Of a stretch of 64,000 nt of DNA, positions 16,973 to 24,605 are shown one piece after another. The notes beneath the pieces were generated by a model, which worked only from the letters and a program-made list of their open reading frames with translations, made no database searches and was not told where the DNA came from. Positions within the stretch are counted from its first letter, which is position 1; each line of letters begins with the position of its first letter. Source of the DNA: Ruegeria sp. HKCCSA071 (lineage in GTDB: Bacteria; Pseudomonadota; Alphaproteobacteria; Rhodobacterales; Rhodobacteraceae); the NCBI RefSeq assembly GCF_017872555.1, contig NZ_JAEDOX010000009.1:62001-126000 (forward strand), in the 5' to 3' direction. Made by a program: the position numbers and the translations under genes.

Positions 16973-17351
16973 CGCAGTTTCTCCTATCTGCTCGTGGTTG
17001 GTCCACGAAGTTGGGCACGGCCTGAGAGCTCTTGGTCTTCACCGGGTCCTGCGTACAGCCCGCCAGAGGTCAGATCGAATGTTCCTTTGGTCTGGCCTGA
17101 CCCGGCGCATCCCTGCCGAAGAAAACGGGACGTCACGCCATGGTGCAAACCAAAATACCGGAGTCGCAGAACGCGGCACCGGATTGCGGTCGTTTAAGGG
17201 TATTGCAGGCAGGGATCAAGGGAAAAACGCCCTGTCTTGCCCAACGGGCCGGTAGGAATCCGCCAGCCTTAAACTAAGGCGTTGCCAAGCGGCCCAGATC
17301 AGGCATTCTGAGGCAAATAACATGAGCAGATATTTCAGACAGGACCCTATA
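16973..17351. other. gap with possible structured leader of rplS-rpmE
   Basis: No gene seen. On the rplS strand a candidate leader lies at 17060-17105: CCAGAGG can pair with CCTTTGG (14-nt loop), and overlapping arms GCCAGA/TCTGGC and GGTCAG/CTGACC could form an alternative or pseudoknotted fold. A second hairpin GCCTTA-AAC-TAAGGC is at 17266-17280, and CGTGG-TTGGT-CCACG is near 16992-17006. The right end holds the promoter and AGGA Shine-Dalgarno of the GH25 gene. Confidence 0.4.
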
Positions 17352-18152
17352 ATGCGATTGGCATTCATGCTGGCCATAACGGCCGTTGCGCTGATGTCTT
17401 GCGGGCGCGGCGGCCCAAAACCTCAGGCCGTTGAACCCGTTCCGGGCGTGGACAGGACAGCACCGCTTGTGATCTACCCCGATTTCGGCGACGCGGATCC
17501 CCATGACTGGGAAGGGAGCCACCCCGGACAATACCCGATCCATGGCCTTGACGTGTCACGCTGGCAGGGGCCGATTGACTGGCGCACGGCCCGGGCATCA
17601 GGTGTCAGCTTTGTGTTTCTGAAAGCGACCGAAGGCGGTGACGTGGCCGATCCCCTGTTCGACGATCATCGCCGCGGCGCGCAGTCGGCGGGTGTGCCTT
17701 GGGGCGCCTATCACTATTATTATTTCTGCCGTTCGGCCCGGGAACAGGCCCGCTGGTTCATCCAGAACGTGCCCAAAGGGGCAGACCTGCCGCATGTGCT
17801 GGATATGGAATGGACACCGCATTCCAAGACCTGCACGCTGCGCCCCGATGGCAGAACCGTCCGCGCCGAGGCGCAGCGTTTTCTGGACATTCTCGAACGA
17901 CATTATGGCCGCCGCCCGATCGTCTATTCCACGGTGGATTTCTATGAAGACACCGATATCGGGCGCCTGCCCAAGACTGAGTTCTGGCTGAGATCTGTTG
18001 CAGGCCACCCCCGCAATGTCTATCCCCGCGCGGTCTGGCGGTTCTGGCAATATACCGGCACCGGTCTGGTTCCGGGCGTTCAGGGCCGGGTGGACATCAA
18101 CACCTTCAACGGCACGCCAGACGTCTGGGCCAGATGGAAGGCCGGAGGTTAG
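17352..18152 (+). CDS. GH25 family lysozyme-like lipoprotein
   Basis: About 266 aa. The start at 17352 has AGGA 8 bases upstream and gives a lipoprotein signal (MRLAFMLAITAVALMSC), with lipobox LMSC at Cys17. The mature part is a glycoside hydrolase 25 (Chalaropsis-type muramidase) domain: HGLDVSRWQGPIDW carries the first catalytic Asp, VLDMEWTP the DxE catalytic pair, and FWQYTGTGLVPGVQGRVDIN the C-terminal conserved region. It should cleave the glycan strand of peptidoglycan. The gene is inserted in opposite orientation between trmD and rplS. No phage genes are nearby, so a cellular role is likely. Confidence 0.88.
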   Translation: MRLAFMLAITAVALMSCGRGGPKPQAVEPVPGVDRTAPLVIYPDFGDADPHDWEGSHPGQYPIHGLDVSRWQGPIDWRTARASGVSFVFLKATEGGDVADPLFDDHRRGAQSAGVPWGAYHYYYFCRSAREQARWFIQNVPKGADLPHVLDMEWTPHSKTCTLRPDGRTVRAEAQRFLDILERHYGRRPIVYSTVDFYEDTDIGRLPKTEFWLRSVAGHPRNVYPRAVWRFWQYTGTGLVPGVQGRVDINTFNGTPDVWARWKAGG

Positions 18153-18232
18153 GTCTTTGGTGCGCCGCAGGTTTCAATGGTGATGCCGCCAACCAGATGG
18201 TCCAACCGGCGCTCCCGCTCTTCCCCAAAGGC

Positions 18233-18266
18233 GTTGCGCACACTAGACCTGCGGCAAGTGCGCAAC
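18233..18266. terminator. inverted repeat between the GH25 gene and trmD
   Basis: Perfect 9-bp inverted repeat GTTGCGCAC / GTGCGCAAC with a 16-nt loop in the convergent gap. No strong T-run follows on either strand, so it may be a weak terminator or an mRNA 3'-end stabiliser. Confidence 0.45.
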
Positions 18267-18277
18267 AATCCGGCCTA

Positions 18278-19087
18278 TCACTCAGACGAATCCGACCAGG
18301 ATTTTTCATAGGCGGCCCAGATATCCGGGCGCCGTTCGCGGGTAATGTCCTCGGCCATCTTGTGGCGCCATTCGGCGATGCGGCCATGGTGGCCCGACAT
18401 CAGAACCTCGGGTATCGGGCGGCCTTTCCAATCCGCCGGGCGAGTGTATTGCGGATGTTCCAGCAGGCCCGAGGAAAAGCTTTCCTCTTCGGTCGAGGCC
18501 TGATTGCCCAGAACGCCGGGGATCAGGCGCACTGTGGCATCGATCAGGGCCTGTGCCGCAATCTCACCACCGGTCATAACGAAATCACCTAAGGAGACCT
18601 CCTGCACACCGTAATGCTCCAGCACGCGCTCATCCACGCCTTCGAACCGGCCACACAACAGGGTCATGCCATCACAGCGTGCAAAGGTCTGCATCATGCG
18701 CTGGTCCATGCGCCGCCCGCGCGGGCTGAGGTAAATCAGTGGCCAGTTGCCCTGAATGCCCGCCATGGTGTGCTCAATGGCTTCGCCCAACACATCGGGC
18801 CGCAAAACCATACCCGCGCCGCCCCCGGCAGGCGTGTCATCCACGTTGCGATGCCTGCCGACGCCGAATTGCCGCAAGTCCACGGTTTCCAGCTGCCACA
18901 ACCCTTCCTGCAGCGCCTTGCCGGTCAGGCTTTCTCCCAGAACGCCCGGAAAGGCGGTTGGAAACAGGGTGATGATCTTCGCCTTCCAGACGCCGTGCAG
19001 GTCCGGGGTGGGTGTCATCAGCTCACGCGGTTTCAGCGTGGCCCGGATCGCCTTGCGACCATGGGATTTGCCGGGTTTGTCAGTCAT
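18278..19087 (-). CDS. trmD: tRNA (guanine-37-N1)-methyltransferase
   Basis: A 269-aa SPOUT-family enzyme that methylates G37 of tRNAs reading CUN, CCN and CGG codons, preventing frameshifts. Visible are KIITLFPTAFPGVLGESL (about 37), LSPRGRRMDQRM (about 120), CGRFEGVDERVLEHY (about 145) and SLGDFVMTGGEIAA (about 165), which form the knotted SAM site. A 30-residue N-terminal extension before the usual start is present. The ATG overlaps the stop of the upstream gene in an ATGA junction. Confidence 0.95.
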   Translation of the reverse strand: MTDKPGKSHGRKAIRATLKPRELMTPTPDLHGVWKAKIITLFPTAFPGVLGESLTGKALQEGLWQLETVDLRQFGVGRHRNVDDTPAGGGAGMVLRPDVLGEAIEHTMAGIQGNWPLIYLSPRGRRMDQRMMQTFARCDGMTLLCGRFEGVDERVLEHYGVQEVSLGDFVMTGGEIAAQALIDATVRLIPGVLGNQASTEEESFSSGLLEHPQYTRPADWKGRPIPEVLMSGHHGRIAEWRHKMAEDITRERRPDIWAAYEKSWSDSSE

Positions 19088-19899
19088 TTCTGGCGGGCCA
19101 GTTCATGTTGGGCGGTTCGAATCAGGGCCTTTTTCTGAGTGATCAATGCCGCTTCGTCCAGCGATGATCGATTCAGAGCCAGCAGTTCCCTCAGGACGTC
19201 GTCGGACAGCTGAGGGCTTTCATGCACGGGCTTCACAAGCTGCGCAGATTTCCCGGGTGGCAGGTCGAGAAATTCGGCAAATGGTGCGCCCAGTCCAAGG
19301 TGGTGGCCTTTCAGCGCTTCCATCCACGCGGTCCGTACCGTGACAGATGGCAACCGGTCCCTGATCCGGTCTGCCGTGTCCTGTAGCGATGGCAGGTGCG
19401 CAAGATCAGCGCAATAGCCGTCCAGGTCCTGAACCATGCGCGACAGGTGCAGATCGTGGGCCCAAAGGCTGCGCAACCACACATCGCGATTGCGTAACGA
19501 CAGGTAGACGGTGATGTCGGTTTCTTCGCCCACCAGACGGCGGCGCAGCACGCTGACGACCGTTTCCGCCAGTTCGGGTGCGGCCCCGTATCCTTCGATT
19601 TTGTTCCTGCTGGGGCGCAGGCCCAGAAAATTCTCCTCGCTCAGGATCAATCCCCGGCGTGCTCCGAAATCCAGACCGCCGAAAAAAGTGTGCAGCTGAC
19701 CGCCAAAACCCGCCAGCGTGTCATCCAGTCGATAGATCGAATGGCGCGTGGCCGCTTCGCTTAAACCGGCCTTGCGGGTCTTATACGGAAGGACCAGAGC
19801 GAAATGAGGCCAGATCAGCTCGCGGTTTTCATGCAGAAAGGACTGTGCTGCCGTCATGCCGGTTTTGTGAAAACCCAGATGCAGCAGAACACGTCGCAT
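19084..19899 (-). CDS. sulfotransferase-like P-loop protein within the rimM-trmD operon
   Basis: A 271-aa protein. The N-terminus LLHLGFHKTGMTAAQSFLHE resembles the PAPS-binding P-loop of bacterial sulfotransferases (usually GxHKTGTT). A downstream Ser/Arg-rich segment VYLSLRNRDVWLRSLW may be the 3'-phosphate site. No signal peptide. It is translationally coupled at both ends: TGATG with rimM and ATGA with trmD. It has no obvious link to tRNA or ribosome maturation. The substrate is unknown and the catalytic assignment rests on the N-terminal motif. Confidence 0.7.
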   Translation of the reverse strand: MRRVLLHLGFHKTGMTAAQSFLHENRELIWPHFALVLPYKTRKAGLSEAATRHSIYRLDDTLAGFGGQLHTFFGGLDFGARRGLILSEENFLGLRPSRNKIEGYGAAPELAETVVSVLRRRLVGEETDITVYLSLRNRDVWLRSLWAHDLHLSRMVQDLDGYCADLAHLPSLQDTADRIRDRLPSVTVRTAWMEALKGHHLGLGAPFAEFLDLPPGKSAQLVKPVHESPQLSDDVLRELLALNRSSLDEAALITQKKALIRTAQHELARQK

Positions 19900-20402
19900 C
19901 AGATCAGGCCTTCGGGCGGGTCGGCCACAATGCGGCCCTGTTCCAGATCGACGGTTGGCACCACCTGCATCGTGAACGGCAGCAGAACCGTCGCCTTCAG
20001 GCCCGGCCCGTGTAGTTCCAACAGGTCCGTGGCCCCGTGGTTCTGCACGGATTTGACCTTGCCCAGCAGGGTGCCGCCAGTGTCATAGACCTCAAGCCCG
20101 ATCAGGTCTGTGTGGTAGAACTCGTCATCGGGCAACGAGGGCAACTGATCGCGCCGCGCAAACAGGCGCAAACCGTTCAGGGCATCCGCCTGTTCCTTGG
20201 TTTCAACCCCGCCAAGACGGGCGGCAAAACCGTTCTTGATCGTACGCGTCAGAACCACCGGATAGCGTTCCTTGCCGGTTTCATCCGTCAGTGGCGAATA
20301 CGCCTCGATATCTTCGGGAACGGCGCAGAAGCTTTTCAGGCGCACTTCACCACGTACACCATAAGACCCCGCGACGCTGCCGACGCAGATCAGATCATTC
20401 AT
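19899..20402 (-). CDS. rimM: ribosome maturation factor RimM
   Basis: A 167-aa 30S assembly factor that binds S19 and helps 16S 3'-domain maturation. The N-terminal RimM domain starts [20 protein letters not shown]. The PRC-barrel domain follows, with [16 protein letters not shown] at about 95 and [19 protein letters not shown] near the C-terminus. Its start overlaps the end of the small membrane-protein ORF. Position between rpsP and trmD is the normal proteobacterial arrangement. Confidence 0.95.
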   Translation of the reverse strand: MNDLICVGSVAGSYGVRGEVRLKSFCAVPEDIEAYSPLTDETGKERYPVVLTRTIKNGFAARLGGVETKEQADALNGLRLFARRDQLPSLPDDEFYHTDLIGLEVYDTGGTLLGKVKSVQNHGATDLLELHGPGLKATVLLPFTMQVVPTVDLEQGRIVADPPEGLI

Positions 20403-20544
20403 TGGCAGCCCCCGTCGTCAAACAGATCCCGTTTCTCCATTCGCCTAGCCCTTCGCAGGCTTCGCGCTGATTGTTGCGCTCAAAGAACACGCCCACAATA
20501 AAGGCGATCAGCAGCAGAATGGGAAGGCGTATCAATCCGAACAT
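20395..20544 (-). CDS. 49-aa single-TM small membrane protein
   Basis: An ATG at 20544 opens a 49-codon frame that begins [20 protein letters not shown], one strong transmembrane helix, followed by [20 protein letters not shown]. It has two Cys residues about 11 apart in a short polar tail. The stop overlaps the first codons of rimM, giving translational coupling, and the ORF fills the bluB-rimM gap exactly. The pattern (inner-membrane anchor plus ERNN and paired Cys) suggests a real conserved microprotein. Function unknown. Confidence 0.65.
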   Translation of the reverse strand: MFGLIRLPILLLIAFIVGVFFERNNQREACEGLGEWRNGICLTTGAANE

Positions 20545-20550
20545 GCGGCC

Positions 20551-21186
20551 CTACCTTGTTTCGATCTTCAGGCTGTCGGCCCGGTTTTCCCAGCCAACCT
20601 GCTCAAGTTCGGGGGTGTTGGACACCTGTTCTGGCCACCCGACGCAGAAATACCCGATCAGACGCCAGTTGTCCGGCACATCCAGATCGCGCGCCATCTG
20701 CTCGGGGTCCAGAATGGATACCCAGCCCAGCCCCAGCCCCTCGGCCCGCAGGGCCAGCCAGAACAGGGTGATGGCAGAGACAACGGAATAGCGCCGCATC
20801 TCGGGCATCGAGCCCGCGCCAAGACCCATTCCCTTGTCGGTGCTGTCGTCGCAGAAGACGGCCAGTTGCACCGGCGCTTCCTGCATTCCCGACAGTTTCA
20901 GGCGGCTGTAAAGCTGCGCCCTGTCGCCGGAATAGCCCGCCAGGGCGTCATCGTTCGCGGTTTGGAAATTCCTTAGCGCCGCAGCCCGGGCCGCTGCGCT
21001 TTCGACGCGGATCACGCGCCAGGGTTCGCTCAGCCCCACGGACGGGGCCAGCCGAAACGCGTCGAGGCAGCGCGCAAGCACTGCCTCGTCTACCGCGTCG
21101 CCGCGAAACCGGCGCACATCGCGCCGGAGCCGCAACAACAGATCGAACTGCGTGCGAAATGCGTCAGTAAAGGTCTGATCCCGCAC
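20551..21186 (-). CDS. bluB: 5,6-dimethylbenzimidazole synthase BluB
   Basis: A 211-aa nitroreductase-fold flavin destructase. It converts reduced FMN and O2 to 5,6-dimethylbenzimidazole, the lower ligand of cobalamin. Diagnostic features are RRDVRRFRGD near residue 22, APSVGLSEPWRVIRV at about 47, GMGLGAGSMPEMRRYSVVSA at about 120 and GLGWVSILDPEQ at about 152. It sits within the rpsP-rimM part of a translation operon, away from the other cobalamin genes of this window (44836-46718). Confidence 0.9.
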   Translation of the reverse strand: MRDQTFTDAFRTQFDLLLRLRRDVRRFRGDAVDEAVLARCLDAFRLAPSVGLSEPWRVIRVESAAARAAALRNFQTANDDALAGYSGDRAQLYSRLKLSGMQEAPVQLAVFCDDSTDKGMGLGAGSMPEMRRYSVVSAITLFWLALRAEGLGLGWVSILDPEQMARDLDVPDNWRLIGYFCVGWPEQVSNTPELEQVGWENRADSLKIETR

Positions 21187-21198
21187 GCTTCGGCCTGC

Positions 21199-21588
21199 TT
21201 ATTCTTCTGCAGCCGCTTCTTCAGCCGGTGCAGCAGCCGCTTCGGCAGCTTCCGCAGCCTTTGCAGCTTTCTCTTCCGCGCGTTCCTGAGCTTTCTTGCC
21301 CGGGGTACCCTTGTTGGGGTTGTTGCGCTCGGCCTTGTCACGGGTGCCGGCAGCTTCCAGCATACGTGCGATACGGTCGGTGGGCTGGGCGCCCTGATCC
21401 AGCCAGTGCTGAACGCGTTCCATGTCCATTTTCACACGCTCTTCGCTGTCTTTCGGCAGCAGCGGGTTGTAGGTGCCCAGTTTCTCGATGAAACGGCCGT
21501 CGCGCGGCATCCGGCTGTCAGCCGCAACGATGCGGTAAAACGGACGTTTTTTCGAGCCTGCGCGGGCGAGACGGATTTTCATTGCCAT
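21199..21588 (-). CDS. rpsP: 30S ribosomal protein S16
   Basis: About 129 aa. It begins [20 protein letters not shown], the S16 signature, and has the conserved [14 protein letters not shown] at about 28. The C-terminal 45 residues are an Ala/Glu/Lys-rich tail ([17 protein letters not shown] type), common in alphaproteobacteria and probably disordered. The ATG at 21588 has AGGAG at the correct spacing; longer in-frame starts run into the structured leader and are not supported. Confidence 0.96.
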   Translation of the reverse strand: MAMKIRLARAGSKKRPFYRIVAADSRMPRDGRFIEKLGTYNPLLPKDSEERVKMDMERVQHWLDQGAQPTDRIARMLEAAGTRDKAERNNPNKGTPGKKAQERAEEKAAKAAEAAEAAAAPAEEAAAEE

Positions 21589-21612
21589 GGTGGTATCTCC
21601 TTTGAATGGCAT

Positions 21613-21627
21613 CACGCCGGAGGCGTG
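21613..21627. promoter_or_regulatory. hairpin in the rpsP leader
   Basis: Perfect 6-bp inverted repeat CACGCC / GGCGTG with a 3-nt loop, about 25 bases before the rpsP start codon. It could act as an intercistronic processing or expression-control hairpin. Confidence 0.45.
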
Positions 21628-21671
21628 TATTTGATTGGCCGGTGTCATTTCCGGTTAATTCTGGTGTTTGT

Positions 21672-21714
21672 TGAACCTCTGGTTCACTTCTAACTTGCTG
21701 AACCTCTGGTTCAC
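21672..21714. repeat. two tandem copies of the palindrome TGAACCTCTGGTTCAC
   Basis: Identical 16-nt copies at 21672-21687 and 21699-21714, 27 bases apart. Each contains the inverted repeat TGAACC-TCT-GGTTCA. The second copy overlaps the chorismate mutase stop codon. In mRNA each forms a 6-bp hairpin; in DNA the pair looks like two equivalent sites for a dimeric regulator. Confidence 0.75.
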
Positions 21715-22007
21715 CCTTGGTGTTTCCTGTGGTGTCTGATGACTTCCTGAATGATGAAATTCAGAAAAGCCTTGGCGAAATCGGGGTCCAGATCGGCCTC
21801 TTTCGCCAGGTCTTCAAGCCGTGCGATCTGCGTGGCCTCACGCGAGGGATCGGACGGGGGAAGGTTGTGTTCGGCCTTGAGCTTGCCAACGGCCTGTGTG
21901 TGTTTGAAACGCTCGCCCAGCGTATAGACAAGGATCGCGTCCAGCCGGTCGATGCTTTCGCGATGCTCTTTCAGCAATGCAGCCGCGCGTGTCACGGGGT
22001 TGTTCAT
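21711..22007 (-). CDS. chorismate mutase (AroQ class)
   Basis: A 98-aa all-helical monofunctional chorismate mutase, which makes prephenate for Phe and Tyr synthesis. Typical residues are RESIDRLDAILVYTLGERF (residues 16-34), KHTQAVGKLKAEHNLPP and the C-terminal FLNFIIQEVIRHH helix. No prephenate dehydratase or dehydrogenase domain is attached and no signal peptide is present, so it is the cytosolic form. It starts with an ATGA overlap with the GNAT gene and is co-transcribed with ffh and rpsP. Confidence 0.9.
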   Translation of the reverse strand: MNNPVTRAAALLKEHRESIDRLDAILVYTLGERFKHTQAVGKLKAEHNLPPSDPSREATQIARLEDLAKEADLDPDFAKAFLNFIIQEVIRHHRKHQG

Positions 22008-22546
22008 TGGCCGGTCCTTTCGGCTGTCGAAACGTCAATCTTGGGGTGCCGCCACACCTGGCAGGGCTGGCCCAGCAGTTCGGCATTGTCGCGCACCAGC
22101 GTTGCACCCAACCGTTCGGCCAATGCGCGCGAGCGGTCGTTTTCGTGGGCGATATAAGAAATCAACCCGTTCAGGCCCTGATGCCGCGCCGCATAGGACC
22201 GGGCGGCAAGCGCCGCCTCATAGGCAAACCCTTTGCCTTCGAAATCTTCCATCACGGTCCAGCCCAGTTCAGGCTCGTCCCAGCCGGGGGCGTCAATCAG
22301 GCCGACGCCGCCAGCGAACCGACCGCTGGATTTCTCGGTCAGGTGCCAAAGGCCAAATCCTTTCAACGCCCAGTGCCCAAGGCGTCTGGCCAACATGCTC
22401 CAGCTTTCCAGCGCGTCCCGGGGGCCGCCTACCATATGGCTGCGCTCGGTTGCAAAGAATGCGGTCAGCGCAGGCAGATCATCCAGATGCGGCGCGCGCA
22501 GGATCAGACGTTCGGTTTCAACGGTGGGGATGGTGAACGTGGTCAT
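22004..22546 (-). CDS. GNAT N-acetyltransferase (RimJ/RimL type), copy 2
   Basis: A 180-aa acetyltransferase. It has the ETERLILRAP start of the RimJ/RimL type, ELGWTVMEDFEGKGFAYEAA (acetyl-CoA motif region, residues 93-112) and ENDRSRALAERLGATLV (about 135). It is a paralogue of the gene immediately upstream and overlaps both neighbours by 4 bases. The acceptor could be a ribosomal protein N-terminus, given the operon, but this is inference. Confidence 0.87.
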   Translation of the reverse strand: MTTFTIPTVETERLILRAPHLDDLPALTAFFATERSHMVGGPRDALESWSMLARRLGHWALKGFGLWHLTEKSSGRFAGGVGLIDAPGWDEPELGWTVMEDFEGKGFAYEAALAARSYAARHQGLNGLISYIAHENDRSRALAERLGATLVRDNAELLGQPCQVWRHPKIDVSTAERTGQ

Positions 22547-23097
22547 GCGTAGGCCTCCATCCCGCCATTCACCAGATCGGCAGGCGCGGGGTGCCGCCAG
22601 ATTTCGGACCTGCCGAATTTGGGGTGGTCATAGTGATACTCGAACTGCGCGCCCAGCCGTTTCGCCACGGCCTTGCTGGCATGATTGTCCAGATCAATCA
22701 GCGAGATCGCCGTCTCCCACCCCAGAACATCATACGCATAAGACCGCGCGGCCAGTGCCGCCTCGGTCGCGTACCCCTTGCCGGTGGCGTGGTTCATCAG
22801 CGTCCAGCCGATTTCGGGTTCGGGCCAGCCTTCGGGGCACCAAAGCCCGATCCGCCCGACATAAGTGCCCGAGGCTTTTTCCTCGGCGCTCCAGAACCCG
22901 TAACCGCGCAGGGACCAGTGGCCCAGCAGCGAAGCGATCAGTCGCCAGACCTCATCCCGGCGCAGTGGCCCGCCGACGAACTTCGCCGCATCGCTGGCGA
23001 AAAACGCAGTATCGGCGTCCAGATCAGCCTCGGACGGCGCGCGCAGGATCAGGCGCTCGGTTTCAAGCCGGGGGATATGTTGTGCGATGGCGTTCAT
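22543..23097 (-). CDS. GNAT N-acetyltransferase (RimJ/RimL type), copy 1
   Basis: A 184-aa acetyltransferase with ETERLILRAPSEADL near the N-terminus, EIGWTLMNHATGKGYATEAA (acetyl-CoA site, about 94-113) and LDNHASKAVAKRLGAQ (about 137). Closely similar in layout to the next gene, so the pair arose by tandem duplication. Its ATG overlaps the last base of the ffh stop. Acceptor unknown. Confidence 0.87.
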   Translation of the reverse strand: MNAIAQHIPRLETERLILRAPSEADLDADTAFFASDAAKFVGGPLRRDEVWRLIASLLGHWSLRGYGFWSAEEKASGTYVGRIGLWCPEGWPEPEIGWTLMNHATGKGYATEAALAARSYAYDVLGWETAISLIDLDNHASKAVAKRLGAQFEYHYDHPKFGRSEIWRHPAPADLVNGGMEAYA

Positions 23098-24605
23098 TAC
23101 TTCTTCTTGCCAAACCCGCTCAGGCCCTGAGGCAGCCCCATGCCACCGCCCAGGCCGGGCAGACCGCCGGGCATCTTGCCGCCCATCGCCTTGGCCGCCT
23201 GTTCCAGTGCCTTGGGGTCCATGCCTGCCGCCATGTCTTCGGGGCTGGGGCCGCCTTTGCCGAACATGCCCTTCATGGCCTGTTTCAGCATCTTGCCTTT
23301 GCCCATCTTGCCCATCTTTTTCATCATGTCCGACATCTGCCGGTGCATCTTGAGCAGCTTGTTGAGGTCGCTGACCTCCATCCCCGAACCGGCTGCAATC
23401 CGTTTCTTGCGGCTGGCTTGCAGCAGCTGCGGGTTGGCGCGCTCGCGTTTGGTCATGGACTGGATCAAGGCGATCTGCTGGCGCAGGATCTTGTCGTCCA
23501 GACCCGCCTGATCCATCTGCTTGGCCATTTTACCCATGCCCGGCATCATGCCCATCATGCCCTGCATGCCGCCCATCTGGATCATCTGCTCCAGCTGCAT
23601 CTTCAGGTCGTTCATGTTGAACTGACCTTTGACCATGCGCTTCATCATGCGCTCGGTCTGTTCCATCTCCATCGTTTCCTGGGCCTTTTCGACCAGGGCA
23701 ACGATGTCGCCCATGCCCAGAATACGTCCGGCGATCCGGTCCGGCTCGAAGGTCTCCAGCGCGTCCATCTTCTCGCCCAGACCGACAAAGCGAATGGGCT
23801 TGCCAGTCACTGCGCGCATCGACAGCGCCGCACCACCGCGCCCGTCGCCGTCCATTCGCGTCAGGACCACGCCCGAAATGCCGACCTTGGCGTCGAATTC
23901 TTCGGCCACCTCAACGGCGACCTGACCGGTCAGGCCGTCAACCACCAACAGGGTTTCGCGCGGGTCAACCGCGTTGCGGACCTGCTCGACCTCGTCCATC
24001 AGCACTTCGTCGATATGCAGGCGACCGGCGGTATCCAGCATGTAGACGTCATAGCCGCCCAATGTGGCCTGCTGCTTGGCGCGCTTGGCAATGTCGACGG
24101 GTTTCTGGCCCGGTACAATCGGCAGCGTATCAACGCCGACCTGCGCGCCCAGAACCGCCAGCTGGTCCATCGCCGCCGGGCGATAAACGTCGAGCGAGGC
24201 CATCAGGACCTTCTTGCCCTCTTTCTCTTTCAGGCGCTTGGCCAGTTTACCGGTGGTGGTGGTCTTACCCGAACCCTGCAAACCGACCATCAGGATCGGG
24301 GCGGGCGGGTTATCGATCTTCAGCTTGCCGGGGTCTTCCTCGCCACGCAGGGTATCGACCAGCGCGTCATGTACGATCTTGACGACCTGCTGACCGGGGG
24401 TGATCGACTTGGTCACCGCCTGACCGGTCGCCTGGTCCTGCACCTTCTTGACGAATTCACGCGCCACCGGCAGCGAGACGTCGGCCTCAAGCAGGGCAAC
24501 ACGGACCTCGCGCAGGGCGGTCTTGACGTCTTCTTCAGACAGGGCACCCTGTTTTGTCAGCCGATCAAAGACGCCGGAAAGGCGTTCGGATAGATTTTCA
24601 AACAT
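23097..24605 (-). CDS. ffh: signal recognition particle protein Ffh
   Basis: A 502-aa SRP54 GTPase that binds signal sequences of nascent membrane proteins and targets ribosomes to FtsY. The N domain is followed by the G-domain P-loop GLQGSGKTTTTGKLA (about 107), the DTAGRLHIDE (about 190) and TRMDGDGRGGAALS (about 247) motifs, and a Met-rich M domain (MMGMMPGMGKMAKQMD, about 360). The C-terminal tail is rich in Gly, Pro and Met. AAGGAGG precedes the ATG. First gene of the long translation operon; its upstream region is strongly structured. Confidence 0.97.
   Translation of the reverse strand: MFENLSERLSGVFDRLTKQGALSEEDVKTALREVRVALLEADVSLPVAREFVKKVQDQATGQAVTKSITPGQQVVKIVHDALVDTLRGEEDPGKLKIDNPPAPILMVGLQGSGKTTTTGKLAKRLKEKEGKKVLMASLDVYRPAAMDQLAVLGAQVGVDTLPIVPGQKPVDIAKRAKQQATLGGYDVYMLDTAGRLHIDEVLMDEVEQVRNAVDPRETLLVVDGLTGQVAVEVAEEFDAKVGISGVVLTRMDGDGRGGAALSMRAVTGKPIRFVGLGEKMDALETFEPDRIAGRILGMGDIVALVEKAQETMEMEQTERMMKRMVKGQFNMNDLKMQLEQMIQMGGMQGMMGMMPGMGKMAKQMDQAGLDDKILRQQIALIQSMTKRERANPQLLQASRKKRIAAGSGMEVSDLNKLLKMHRQMSDMMKKMGKMGKGKMLKQAMKGMFGKGGPSPEDMAAGMDPKALEQAAKAMGGKMPGGLPGLGGGMGLPQGLSGFGKKK

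Noticed and set aside
17352..18152. Prophage remnant suggested by the lysozyme gene
   Set aside because: No integrase, holin, structural gene or att-like repeat nearby; the protein has a lipoprotein signal and host-like GC.
22233..24593. Very long plus-strand frame (786 codons) opposite ffh, and similar long frames opposite the flavin hydroxylase (5077-6876) and smc (39806-41470)
   Set aside because: They lie antisense to clear core genes; GC-rich codon bias creates long open antisense frames. They contain no family motif and no ribosome-binding site.
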